Of a stretch of DNA of 12,176 nucleotides, positions 1 to 6,687 are shown in pieces. Each line of letters begins with the position of its first letter. The first letter of the stretch is position 1. This stretch comes from JACKCP01 sp050253255. Its GTDB lineage: Bacteria > Desulfobacterota > Desulfobacteria > Desulfobacterales > JACKCP01. Where the stretch lies: contig JBFWJK010000098.1 of NCBI GenBank assembly GCA_050253255.1, positions 1 to 12,176 of the forward strand, read 5' to 3'. The notes beneath the pieces are model-generated. The model did no database searches. It was not told where the DNA came from and worked only from the letters and a program-made list of their open reading frames with translations. The position numbers were made by a program, and so were the translations under genes.

Positions 1-614
1 AAGTTGTGCGAAGCCTTCTCCATTTTTTCAAGAACATTAATTTTTCTGAAATCCTCAAGTTCTGTAAATTCAATTTTCTTTTTTTTCTGCCTGTTTAATA
101 CTTTTTTATATAAATCTGTAAAACTGACTGTAATCGATGTGATTCCTGACCCTGAAGCCCTTTTTAAGATATACTCGAAATCCCCGAGGTTGTTTTTTAA
201 ATTTTTATTTTCATCCATGTAAAAAACTATTGGATCAAATCTTAAAAAAATTTTGTCCGGCCCGAAAACTTCAGCCATTTTTTCCAGAATATCACATCTT
301 TCCTGTATGTTTTTTTTAATTCCCGGTTCAAGCAGAGAGCTGCCTGAGTTAAGTGTGTACTGAAAAAAAATATTGAACCCGCTGTCTCTGAGTGTCTGTC
401 CGTATTTGTTCTCTAGAAAAACGGAATAATCCTTGGACCAGAAGCAGATCGAAGCAATATTTTCAGCAGTGAAGGGGAGGGTTGAAATTTTTTTTGAATA
501 CGGGTTTTTTAAGACAAACCTTTTTTTGAATACGCAGTCCATGAACCAGGGCATATAAAATGCAGGAATATCTGTTCTTCTTGATGCAGATACAATTATT
601 TTTCTGTTTTTCAT
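1..614 (-). CDS. DUF1848 family protein, 3' part cut by window edge
   Basis: The frame is open from an ATG at 614 to the left window edge, giving about 204 residues without a stop; the C-terminal part lies outside. The N-terminus reads KIIVSASRRTDIPAFYMPWF, and a later segment reads ICFWSKD. Both match what I know of the DUF1848 family (SASRRTDIPAFY near the start, then a VFWTKNP-like motif). Family members usually carry a cysteine motif further on, which would fall outside this window. No enzymatic function is established for the family as far as I know. The start codon overlaps the stop of the upstream small gene as ATGA, so translation is probably coupled; only a weak AAGG lies upstream. 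A different reading frame is open across 463-678, but it crosses two better-supported genes. The family call is firm, the function unknown. Confidence 0.85.
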   Translation of the reverse strand, partial: MKNRKIIVSASRRTDIPAFYMPWFMDCVFKKRFVLKNPYSKKISTLPFTAENIASICFWSKDYSVFLENKYGQTLRDSGFNIFFQYTLNSGSSLLEPGIKKNIQERCDILEKMAEVFGPDKIFLRFDPIVFYMDENKNLKNNLGDFEYILKRASGSGITSITVSFTDLYKKVLNRQKKKKIEFTELEDFRKINVLEKMEKASHN

Positions 615-970
615 GAACCTTGTTTTTTAAGACCCGGAAAACTGATAATTTTTCCGCTGTCCTTCTGATTTTTTTCATTTAATGGCTGTTCTTCATTTGA
701 AGACTCAGTTTTCTGGGGGGCAACAATTTTTTCAATTCTCATTTTATTTCCTTCCATGGAAAATTCTGTCCCGTCAATGTAGATATCTTTTAAAATCCAT
801 GTGACTACCTGGACAGGAATGGTTAAAACAAGAAGTGTCAGATGAAACCAGCCGGGCTTTATATCTTCAGAAATATTTTCGACTCGTGCAAAAAATTGAG
901 GAACATCTTCCTTATATACAAGAACTATGTCGTTTACGTATGTTTTTTGAGGCTTAATCTTGCTGCTCAT
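611..970 (-). CDS. Small conserved-type protein of unknown function (119 aa)
   Basis: I do not recognise a named domain. The protein starts MSSKIKPQKTYVND and has a mainly beta-like first half (VLVYKEDVPQFFARVENI). A hydrophobic stretch at about residues 41-60 (rich in L, V, I, with W41 and W58) could be one membrane-associated segment or a buried core strand. From about residue 84 the tail is polar, rich in E, Q, N and K, and looks disordered. There is no signal peptide and no cysteine. The gene ends in TGA overlapping the ATG of the DUF1848 gene by four bases, so the two probably form one transcript and may share a role. The ribosome site is poor: AAAGG lies rather far upstream of the ATG at 970. 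It resembles hypothetical proteins I have seen in Desulfobacterota, but I cannot give it a function. Confidence 0.75.
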   Translation of the reverse strand: MSSKIKPQKTYVNDIVLVYKEDVPQFFARVENISEDIKPGWFHLTLLVLTIPVQVVTWILKDIYIDGTEFSMEGNKMRIEKIVAPQKTESSNEEQPLNEKNQKDSGKIISFPGLKKQGS

Positions 971-1019
971 TTTAATTCTTAATACCTTTATTTAAAATTA
1001 ATCTGTACAACCAGTGAAG

Positions 1020-1100
1020 AAATTACTCTGATTTATAAAAATTTCAAGGAAATTTATAATAGAAGTGAGTAATTTTTAATTTTGCGGCTTATAAATCAGA
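1020..1100. repeat. AT-rich region with nested, competing inverted repeats
   Basis: Three dyads share bases. AAATTACTC (1020-1028) pairs with GAGTAATTT (1067-1075). TCTGATTTATAA (1027-1038) is exactly complementary to TTATAAATCAGA (1089-1100). AAATTTC (1039-1045) and GAAATTT (1049-1055) form a short hairpin with a 3-base loop. They lie about 50 to 130 bases upstream of the 119-aa gene, so they may belong to its promoter or leader. AT-richness makes chance dyads easier, but the exact 12-bp match is longer than expected. Confidence 0.4.
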
Positions 1101-1193
1101 TTTTATCAGATTATCCGGCGCTTTTAAAAAAGAGGGCTTTATTGATTCATAATTTTTTAAGCTGAAAGAACCTGACTCTCAGCTGATGCTTAT

Positions 1194-1225
1194 AAAAAAA
1201 AGCGGACAGAAGTCTGCCCGCTTTT
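1194..1225 (-). terminator. Rho-independent terminator of the FadL-type gene
   Basis: Arms AGCGGACAGA (1201-1210) and TCTGCCCGCT (1213-1222) pair over 10 positions with one mismatch. Read on the minus strand, the hairpin is followed by seven U from 1200 to 1194. It sits 22 bases beyond the stop codon of the porin gene. Confidence 0.85.
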
Positions 1226-1246
1226 GTATTTCATAGAAGCTGTGTC

Positions 1247-2749
1247 TTAGAATTTGTATGAAACTGTGAATCCTGCTCCGTAAAGAACACCTTTGTTGTC
1301 TTCTACATGAACTTTAACTTCCTGTCCAACAACTTCTCCCGAAAATACTTTGTTCAGGTTGTATGAATCGCCGTCAATATCTCTTGTAGGAATACTTCTT
1401 ATGTACTGGAATACAGCGTCAATTTCCCACTTTTCAGTGAATTTGTATCCGAATCCAAGGTTGAAAAGTGTTCTGTCGGTATCAGGCCATCCCTGGTCGA
1501 ATGTATTGTCAGGAATCGGTGTGGGGTCATAAACAACACCGCCTCTTAAAGCAAACTTGTCATTAACGAGCCATTCTGCTCCAAGCTGATACTGCATTGT
1601 GTTGTCCCAGCGTCTTTTATAAACTGTTGTGCTGTTTGTAAAAGAAGGATCTGCAAGCATAGCCTGTACTACAGGATGTCCCATTATTCCTTGAATTGTT
1701 GGATCTGTCATGTCAAGATTCAGAGCTGTAAGAACAGCATCTTTGTCATAAACCATTCTTTCTGTCTGATTTTCGTTAATTGACCATCTTGTCCATGTAA
1801 GGTCGAATTCAACTGAAAATCTGTCTGAAAAAGCATATCTTACACCGCCCTGAACCTGCTCAGGATGATCGTAATCCATCTGAATTGAGCCCACAGTAGT
1901 TCCGTTAAAAAGGATATCTCCTTCAAAATCAGCGCTGGTTCTGCTTCTGTATGTAAGACCAAGGCTTAGTTTGTCAGTAGGCTTGAAAAGCACACCTGCG
2001 TTCCATGAATAGTTGAAGTCATCATCTGTTTCAAGCTCAACCTTGTTAAGATATGAGCCGTCTGGTTTTGTTGCATCATCCTTAAGCTTTAAAGCTTCAA
2101 CTGCTGTTGCGTATGTTGTATCATCTATCAGGCCGGCAGCTTTTGCATCACCGGCAGCTTTTGCAAATTTCATTTTAAAAGGGTTTGCCTTATATGTCCT
2201 GCCGGCATTACATTCAGACTGTCCAAGGCTTACACCAAAACCGAATGAAAGCTTGTCGCTGAACTTGTATGCAATAGTAGGAGTAACTGCAACTCTCACA
2301 TAATGGGATTCCCATGCAAAAAATGAAATAGGGTTTTCATAAGGGTTTTTGTTTGACTCAAGTGTAAGACCGTATGGTGAATATGCTGCAACACCAAAAC
2401 TGATATTATCAGTTATGGGCATTGCATAACCAAGTGCCGGGTTTACCAGAGTATCATTATCTGTTTCATTGCTGCCGGTAATTAGAACTGAACCGTCTGC
2501 GGCCTTAACCTTCATGTCTGAAGTAACCTCTGCCTCATAAAACAAAGCACCTGCTGAAAGGGTAGGCCCTTCAATCTGAGTAAGACCTGCCGGGTTGTAA
2601 TAAACTGCAAACGGTGTGTCTGCCTGAGCTGCAACTGCTTTTCCCTGTGCTGTTTCCTTGGCCCCTATTCCAAAGGTTTCAACACTTCCTGCATAAGCTG
2701 CTGCAGTTGTAAAACAAAAAATTGCTGTAAGAATTAAAATCCTTTTCAA
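1247..2749 (-). CDS. OMPP1/FadL/TodX family outer-membrane channel
   Basis: This is a 500-residue beta-barrel of the FadL family, whose members let long-chain fatty acids or other hydrophobic compounds cross the outer membrane. Residues 1-20 form a signal peptide, with a likely cut after A-Y-A before GSVETFG. The mature N-terminus has the family's FGIGAKETAQGKAVAAQADT pattern, and the NPAG motif is at 52-55 (hatch region). The protein ends VSYKF, with the terminal aromatic residue expected for barrel assembly. A polar, Ala/Lys-rich insert at about 183-243 and another near 330-390 are probably long surface loops. The start is TTG: GGAGG sits five bases upstream and no suitable ATG is near. It appears to be a single-gene unit with its own terminator. 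The substrate cannot be read from sequence; fatty acids or hydrocarbons are possible. Length is close to that of known FadL proteins. Confidence 0.93.
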   Translation of the reverse strand: MKRILILTAIFCFTTAAAYAGSVETFGIGAKETAQGKAVAAQADTPFAVYYNPAGLTQIEGPTLSAGALFYEAEVTSDMKVKAADGSVLITGSNETDNDTLVNPALGYAMPITDNISFGVAAYSPYGLTLESNKNPYENPISFFAWESHYVRVAVTPTIAYKFSDKLSFGFGVSLGQSECNAGRTYKANPFKMKFAKAAGDAKAAGLIDDTTYATAVEALKLKDDATKPDGSYLNKVELETDDDFNYSWNAGVLFKPTDKLSLGLTYRSRTSADFEGDILFNGTTVGSIQMDYDHPEQVQGGVRYAFSDRFSVEFDLTWTRWSINENQTERMVYDKDAVLTALNLDMTDPTIQGIMGHPVVQAMLADPSFTNSTTVYKRRWDNTMQYQLGAEWLVNDKFALRGGVVYDPTPIPDNTFDQGWPDTDRTLFNLGFGYKFTEKWEIDAVFQYIRSIPTRDIDGDSYNLNKVFSGEVVGQEVKVHVEDNKGVLYGAGFTVSYKF

Positions 2750-2754
2750 TTGTT

Positions 2755-2759
2755 CCTCC
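2755..2759 (-). promoter_or_regulatory. Ribosome binding site fixing a TTG start (FadL-type gene)
   Basis: GGAGG on the minus strand is followed by AACAA and then TTG AAA AGG. The good spacing and the signal peptide that begins directly at this codon support TTG as the true start. Confidence 0.8.
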
Positions 2760-2818
2760 CGCCTAAGTTAATAATTATATAATTACCTTTTTTATAACCT
2801 GTTTTTTTAAGATTAACT

Positions 2819-2848
2819 CTGTTAACTTGGCGTAAACACACTTGTCAA
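2819..2848 (-). promoter_or_regulatory. Candidate promoter of the FadL-type gene
   Basis: A perfect TTGACA lies at 2848-2843 on the minus strand. The -10 region 17-18 bases further on is poor (TAACAG or TTAACA). It overlaps the dyad TTAAC-TCT-GTTAA (2813-2825), which could be an activator or repressor site compensating for the weak -10. Leader length to the TTG would be about 60 bases. Confidence 0.35.
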
Positions 2849-3114
2849 TAATAATTAGTATTTTTATTCTGATTTTAGAATATCAATTCTGTACAACGCT
2901 TTATTAGGAAAAGATTCAGGCTTTTTTTGAAAAATGTTGCTATGGATTTTCAGGAAAAACTTTTGTTGTGAGGGTTGTTTAAGGTCAAAAAAATAAATTC
3001 TGCTTTTTTTTGATAAAGGTTGTTTTTTTCTGCTATTTTGTTTTTTGGATTTATAAGTGTTTTAGTTGTGGTACATTGTTTAGTGCGGAACGGGTGATTC
3101 CAGGTACTGACTAT

Positions 3115-3142
3115 CTGATATATAAATTTATCTTGATATAAT
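3115..3142 (+). promoter_or_regulatory. Candidate sigma-70 promoter of metF
   Basis: CTGATA (3115-3120, 4 of 6 matches) is followed after 16 bases by a perfect TATAAT (3137-3142). Transcription would start near 3149, leaving a leader of about 130 bases. Confidence 0.5.
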
Positions 3143-3162
3143 GATTTGTTTCTGTTACCTAG

Positions 3163-3176
3163 ACTGAATGTTCAGT
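3163..3176. promoter_or_regulatory. Perfect palindrome in the metF leader, possible operator
   Basis: ACTGAA-TG-TTCAGT has two exact 6-base arms. It lies about 14 bases past the expected transcription start, a usual place for a repressor site. It is part of a longer 15-base motif (3154-3168) that recurs upstream of the MBL-fold gene. Confidence 0.45.
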
Positions 3177-3278
3177 ATTTCATTGTTTTCATATAAGAAA
3201 TCATAGCTGCCTGCCGGCTGTAAACAAACTAAGTCAGGATATGCAGCAGGTTTTAACTGCAAGTAATCAGGAGATGCC

Positions 3279-4169
3279 ATGCTCGTCAAAGATATATTAA
3301 ATTCAGTTGAAACAAGTTTCAGCTTTGAATTTTTTCCGCCAAAGACAGAAAAAGGGTTTGATATTCTTTTTAAAAATATTTCTGAGCTAAAAAAACTTGA
3401 ACCGAGCTATGTAAGTGTGACTTACGGAGCAGGCGGTACCACCCGATACAGAACTCATAACCTTGTGGAAAGAATAAAAAAGGAAACAGGGGTTACTGTT
3501 GTTTCCCATCTCACCTGCGTTGGAGCTTCTAAGGATGAAATAAGGGAAATTCTTGAGAATTACAGTAAAATAGGAATAAACAATATTCTTGCTCTGAGAG
3601 GAGATCCGCCTGAGGCAAATTCAGAATGGAAGCCCCACCCTGACGGGTTCCACTACGCATCGGAACTTGTTGAATTCATAAAAAAGAACTTTCCCGGCAT
3701 GTGCGTCGGAGTGGCAGGTTTTCCTGAAGGCCATCCTGAAACCCCAAACAGAATTCTTGAAATGGAACATCTGAAAAGAAAAGTTGACTGCGGAGCGGAC
3801 TATATTGTTACCCAGCTTTTTTTTGATAACAGGGATTTTTATGATTTCTGCGACAGGTGTATTTTTCATAAAATTAATGTTCCTGTAATTGCAGGGATAA
3901 TGCCGGTTCTGACAAAATCTGGAATGTACAGAATGGCTGAGCTTGCGGCCGGGGCAAGATTTCCTGCATCTCTTTTAAAAGCAGTTGAAAGAGCCGGGAC
4001 TGATGAAGGGGTTGCAAATGTCGGAATCCACTGGGCAACTGAGCAGGTGAGAGATCTGATTGATAATAAGGTCAGGGGAATTCATTTTTATACATTGAAT
4101 AAATCCCCGGCTACAGTAAAGATTTATCATGCCCTCGGAGCTGAAAATTCAAGCAGTTTTTTAAAATAA
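3279..4169 (+). CDS. metF: 5,10-methylenetetrahydrofolate reductase
   Basis: This cytoplasmic flavoprotein reduces 5,10-methylene-tetrahydrofolate to 5-methyl-tetrahydrofolate for methionine synthesis; in anaerobes it can also serve the methyl branch of the Wood-Ljungdahl pathway. Its 296 residues are the normal length of the bacterial single-domain enzyme. Motifs in order are SFEFFPPKTE (E17 matches the catalytic Glu of the family), YGAGGTTR, VVSHLTCVGAS, NILALRGDPP, VGVAGFPEGHPE, VTQLFFDN and PVIAGIMPV, all typical of MetF. The ATG at 3279 is preceded by AGGAG five bases upstream. The gene stands alone on the plus strand, divergent from the porin and convergent with the MBL gene. No metV-like zinc partner is seen, so a methionine-synthesis role is as likely as an acetyl-CoA pathway role. 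Regulation probably acts through the palindrome and motif in its leader. Confidence 0.96.
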   Translation: MLVKDILNSVETSFSFEFFPPKTEKGFDILFKNISELKKLEPSYVSVTYGAGGTTRYRTHNLVERIKKETGVTVVSHLTCVGASKDEIREILENYSKIGINNILALRGDPPEANSEWKPHPDGFHYASELVEFIKKNFPGMCVGVAGFPEGHPETPNRILEMEHLKRKVDCGADYIVTQLFFDNRDFYDFCDRCIFHKINVPVIAGIMPVLTKSGMYRMAELAAGARFPASLLKAVERAGTDEGVANVGIHWATEQVRDLIDNKVRGIHFYTLNKSPATVKIYHALGAENSSSFLK

Positions 4170-4170
4170 A

Positions 4171-4337
4171 TGTAACTGTTCAGTTCAATTTATAACGGAT
4201 GCTGCATTCTTTCTGAGCCTCATTCTCGCTGCACTCCGAGGCAGGAGATAAAAAAACTATCTCCTGAAACCGGCTCAGAAAAAATGCAGCATCCGTCGCC
4301 AAACCGGCTTTTCTCAGCTTCCAGCTGAATAGTTACA
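4171..4337. repeat. Nested palindromic element, MITE-like or REP-like
   Basis: Three layers of inverted repeat are stacked. The outer ends are TGTAACTGTTCAG (4171-4183) and CTGAATAGTTACA (4325-4337), 12 of 13 bases complementary. The middle arms at 4195-4219 and 4272-4296 match at 24 of 25 positions. The inner hairpin CAGGAGATA (4242-4250) / TATCTCCTG (4258-4266) is perfect, beside a smaller CTCG/CGAG hairpin (4225-4228, 4237-4240). The element starts two bases after the metF stop and has no coding frame. A non-autonomous mobile element or an extragenic repeat family is the best guess; a structured 3' end of the metF mRNA is the alternative. Confidence 0.7.
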
Positions 4338-4356
4338 AATAAATAAGTTTTAAAAT

Positions 4357-4389
4357 AAAAAAAGCAGGCCCCTTTTTAAAAGCCTGCTT
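4357..4389 (-). terminator. Terminator of the MBL gene / ORP-like cluster
   Basis: Arms AAGCAGGC (4362-4369) and GCCTGCTT (4382-4389) are perfect. On the minus strand the hairpin is followed by seven U (4363-4357). It lies about 22 bases past the stop of the MBL-fold gene. The plus-strand side is less T-rich, so it mainly serves the minus-strand unit. Confidence 0.85.
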
Positions 4390-4411
4390 CTTATTAATGA
4401 GATAAACGCAT

Positions 4412-5245
4412 CTAAAAGGTATAGGGCATGCCAAGCCTTATAAATCCGTGATTGACTGTTTTAGCGGAAGATAGTTTCACCTGTGCAAAATTGCCGGTGC
4501 AATGTCCTGTCACAAGATTTTCAATCTCAAACTCTTTCAGTTTTTCAATTATAAGATCCATTTTTTTATCGTCTGCTCCTCCGAGGTGAAGGCCTCCCAT
4601 TACTGTATGGAATTTTTTTGAACCAATAAGTTTTGAAACATGGGTAAGAGTATTTATTATTCCTCTGTGAGTGCATCCTAAAATTAGAACATTTCCCTTT
4701 TCAGTATCGATTACAATTCCAAGATCGTCTGGAACACTGTCCTTAATTTTTTTACCCTCTCTTTCAGAATAAAAATGCTGTTCTACAATTTCGAAATCGT
4801 TTGTAAATTCAACTTCTCCTATTGTAATTATATTGTGCGAAACTTTCTGGCTTTTTTCTGAAAGATGCATTTTAATACCTTTTTGTTCAAGGTATTCCTT
4901 TGAAAACTGACAGCCTATATCAAGAAAATTTACTTCATCAAATGATGCAAGTTTTGGAAGAAAGCATGCAGGGTGTGCAAAAAGATCAAAATCTGTTTTT
5001 TCTGCTACGGTTCCAAGAGCTCCTGTATGGTCATAATGTCCGTGGCTTAAAACAAGTTTTTCAATTTTTGAAATATCTTTTCCAAGGACTTTCATGTTGT
5101 TTTCAAAGGCAAGACCCTGGCCTGTATCAAAAAGAATGGTCTCGCCGTTGTTTTCTATCAGAAAAGAAAGACCGTGTTCACCAATAAGTCCCATTCCTGT
5201 TGGGGTTGTATTTTCAACAACCGGTGTGATTACAATATTTGACAT
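4412..5245 (-). CDS. COG1237-type metallo-beta-lactamase-fold hydrolase
   Basis: This 277-residue protein has the metal-binding motif HGHYDH at 68-73 and further candidate ligands H91, H193 (GCTHRG), H220 (GGLHLGG) and H248 (TGHCTG). The opening (MGLIGEHGLSFLIE, ILFDTGQG) and the GCTHRGIINTL block fit the COG1237 group. Databases often label that group 7,8-dihydropterin-6-methyl-4-(ribofuranosyl)-aminobenzene-5'-phosphate synthase, from a methanogen enzyme. That label is not safe here: the true substrate is unknown, and a bacterium may not make methanopterin. No signal peptide, so cytoplasmic. The ATG at 5245 has AGGAG five bases upstream. It is the last gene of the cluster, separated from the NifX-like gene by a 135-bp structured leader, so its expression may be set apart from the rest. 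Similar MBL genes sit beside NifX/ATPase clusters in other anaerobes, as I recall. Confidence 0.88.
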   Translation of the reverse strand: MSNIVITPVVENTTPTGMGLIGEHGLSFLIENNGETILFDTGQGLAFENNMKVLGKDISKIEKLVLSHGHYDHTGALGTVAEKTDFDLFAHPACFLPKLASFDEVNFLDIGCQFSKEYLEQKGIKMHLSEKSQKVSHNIITIGEVEFTNDFEIVEQHFYSEREGKKIKDSVPDDLGIVIDTEKGNVLILGCTHRGIINTLTHVSKLIGSKKFHTVMGGLHLGGADDKKMDLIIEKLKEFEIENLVTGHCTGNFAQVKLSSAKTVNHGFIRLGMPYTF

Positions 5246-5255
5246 TTTGTCTCCT

Positions 5256-5333
5256 CAGGTTTTGAACCTGGACTGAACATTTTTTTGGTTTATCAAATCT
5301 TTACTGCAAACTGGAAAACTGTTCAATCCAGGT
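5256..5333 (-). promoter_or_regulatory. Structured RNA leader with two alternative hairpins
   Basis: On the minus-strand transcript, 5333-5320 (ACCUGGAUUGAACA) can pair over 14 positions with 5279-5266 (UGUUCAGUCCAGGU). The one non-Watson-Crick position is G-U on this strand but A-C on the other. The same 3' arm contributes to a local hairpin, CAGGTT (5270-5265 read on the minus strand) with AACCTG (5261-5256). That hairpin touches the AGGAG ribosome site at 5255-5251. The two structures cannot coexist, a layout like an attenuator or riboswitch. No known class is recognised. Confidence 0.5.
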
Positions 5334-5380
5334 AACCGGTAATTGGTAGGGAACGTGTATTTTTCGTTCAACTACTAAAT

Positions 5381-5764
5381 TTAAACAGCATTAAGACATT
5401 CTTCTCTTTTTTGTCCTGAATGTCCTTTGGAATTTGGTTTTGCAGCAGCAGTGAAAACTCCGTTTTTGTACTGCTGAATAACATCAATTACCCTTCCGGC
5501 TCCGTTAAGCACAACATCAACTCCGGCTTCCTTTAAAACCCTGAAGGCTTTGGGTCCCATATTGCCGGTTATTACAAGATCTGCTCCTGCATCGATTACA
5601 AGTTTTGCAGCACTTATTCCTGCACCCTGTTCAGATTCCCGGTTTTCAAGAACCTGAAATTCAAGAGATTCAGGGGCAATTACAAGAAAGTTTGCACATC
5701 TTCCAAACCTTTCATCAATTTTTGATGTAAGCTGGGTTCCCTGTGAGCTTACTGCTATTTTCAT
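5381..5764 (-). CDS. NifX/NifB-like metal-cluster carrier, ORP-like (127 aa)
   Basis: This belongs to the dinitrogenase iron-molybdenum cofactor family (PF02579), whose small members bind metal-sulfur clusters. The orange protein of Desulfovibrio, with its Mo-Cu-S cluster, is one. Visible marks are MKIAVSSQG at the start, DERFGR at 17-22, a GAG-containing loop near 47-50, and GNMGPKAF near 68-74, all family-typical. The domain ends near residue 105; a polar tail of about 20 residues follows, with C123. Other cysteines are few (C23), so cluster binding, if any, may rely on non-covalent contacts, as described for ORP. No nif structural genes are in the window, so nitrogenase work is unlikely. 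AGAGG precedes the ATG; the gap to the upstream ATPase gene is 55 bases. In size it is closer to ORP than its paralogue at 7534-8034. Confidence 0.9.
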   Translation of the reverse strand: MKIAVSSQGTQLTSKIDERFGRCANFLVIAPESLEFQVLENRESEQGAGISAAKLVIDAGADLVITGNMGPKAFRVLKEAGVDVVLNGAGRVIDVIQQYKNGVFTAAAKPNSKGHSGQKREECLNAV

Positions 5765-5819
5765 TTTTCTGCCTCTTTATTAGTTATTTGATGAACAAAA
5801 AATCCTCGTTTTAGGTTAA

Positions 5820-6686
5820 TTACCGCTTAATGTTTTCCATAACTTTGTTAAAGATTTCCTTTAAAACGGCTGAACCTTTTCCACTGGAATATTCAACAGG
5901 AGCTTTTTTGTTCATGATTGCCTTTGGGAAATCATCATCAAACGGAATTTTACCCATAAAAACAGCATTCGATTTTTTTGCGTAATCTTCAATCTGATCT
6001 GTAATTTCAGGGTTGAGATCAGATTTGTTTACAGCAATCATCACCGGAACCTTCAGAAAGTCACACAGATCCTTTGCCTTTATCATGTCATGCATGCCTG
6101 AAAGAGTTGGTTCTGTTACAATAAGAACATGATCTGCGCCTGTAACTGATGATGTCGCTGGGCAGCCGGTTCCCGGAGGCCCGTCAATTATAATTATTGA
6201 AGCATTCTGTTTTTCTGCTTCCTGCTTTGCTCTTTTGCGCAGATGGTTTATAAGAAGGCCTGAATTTTCCCCGCCGATATTTAATTTTGCATGTATCATT
6301 GTTCCTGAGTCTGTTTTTGAAACAAACCATTTTCCTGATTCTTCGGGGATAAGTTCAACAGCTTTTTCAGGACAGAACTCATAGCAGACTCCGCATCCTT
6401 CACAGTCTATTTCGTTTACTGTAAAATCATCGCTTATTGCTTCAAACTCGCATCTTTCAATGCAAAGGCCGCACTCAATACATTTGTCCCTGTCTATTTT
6501 TGCCTTTACGCCCGAAGTAAATGAAGATGTTTCCGACTCAGAGGGTTCAATGATTAAATGGAGGTTTGCTGCATCCACATCAGCATCCACAAGAATTTTT
6601 GTGTCTTTACAAAGTCTTGCAAAAGATGCACTTACGCAGGTTTTTCCTGTTCCTCCCTTACCGCTTATTATTACAAGTTCTTTCAT
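5820..6686 (-). CDS. MinD/Mrp-type ATPase with inserted 2x[4Fe-4S] ferredoxin domain (second)
   Basis: A 288-residue cytoplasmic P-loop ATPase of the MinD/Mrp/NBP35 superfamily. The deviant Walker A SGKGGTGKT is at 8-16, with signature lysine K10 and catalytic K15. A DADVDAANL segment lies at 34-42 and the Walker B region IIDGPPGTGCPA at 166-177. Between them lies a bacterial ferredoxin domain with two CxxCxxCxxxC sets (C69, C72, C75, C79 and C95, C98, C101, C105). The MinD-like cycle suggests a dimer that may pass or load metal clusters; the ferredoxin part suggests redox sensing or electron supply. The start overlaps nothing and lies one base past the stop of the previous ATPase, so the two are surely co-translated and may form a heterodimer. 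They are paralogues. This architecture is known from ORP gene clusters and other anaerobes. Confidence 0.93.
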   Translation of the reverse strand: MKELVIISGKGGTGKTCVSASFARLCKDTKILVDADVDAANLHLIIEPSESETSSFTSGVKAKIDRDKCIECGLCIERCEFEAISDDFTVNEIDCEGCGVCYEFCPEKAVELIPEESGKWFVSKTDSGTMIHAKLNIGGENSGLLINHLRKRAKQEAEKQNASIIIIDGPPGTGCPATSSVTGADHVLIVTEPTLSGMHDMIKAKDLCDFLKVPVMIAVNKSDLNPEITDQIEDYAKKSNAVFMGKIPFDDDFPKAIMNKKAPVEYSSGKGSAVLKEIFNKVMENIKR

Positions 6687-6687
6687 T

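Larger units (their letters stand above)
2760..3278. other. 519-bp divergent intergenic region
   Basis: No coding frame of interest is seen. From the left it holds the leader and candidate promoter of the porin, a TTAAC-TCT-GTTAA dyad (2813-2825), and a T-rich tract at about 2925-3060 with several runs of six to eight T. The metF promoter and an exact palindrome follow near 3115-3176. A leader of about 130 bases then runs to the metF ATG. I looked for a folate, SAM or cobalamin riboswitch in that leader and could not recognise one. Confidence 0.6.

Noticed and set aside
463..678. A 71-codon minus-strand frame across the junction of the first two genes
   Set aside because: It overlaps two better-supported genes in other frames, and its product is a low-complexity Lys/Cys-rich peptide without family resemblance.
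2925..3060. A small gene or structured RNA in the T-rich tract
   Set aside because: No start with a ribosome site leads into a meaningful frame, and the T-runs are not preceded by stable GC-rich stems.
3149..3278. A riboswitch (folate, SAM or cobalamin) in the metF leader
   Set aside because: The leader is long enough, but I see none of the conserved cores of these classes, only short weak hairpins such as GCAG...CTGC near 3247-3264.
4900..5276. Plus-strand open frames opposite the MBL gene and its leader
   Set aside because: They mirror the codon pattern of the true gene, have no ribosome sites and show no recognisable domain.
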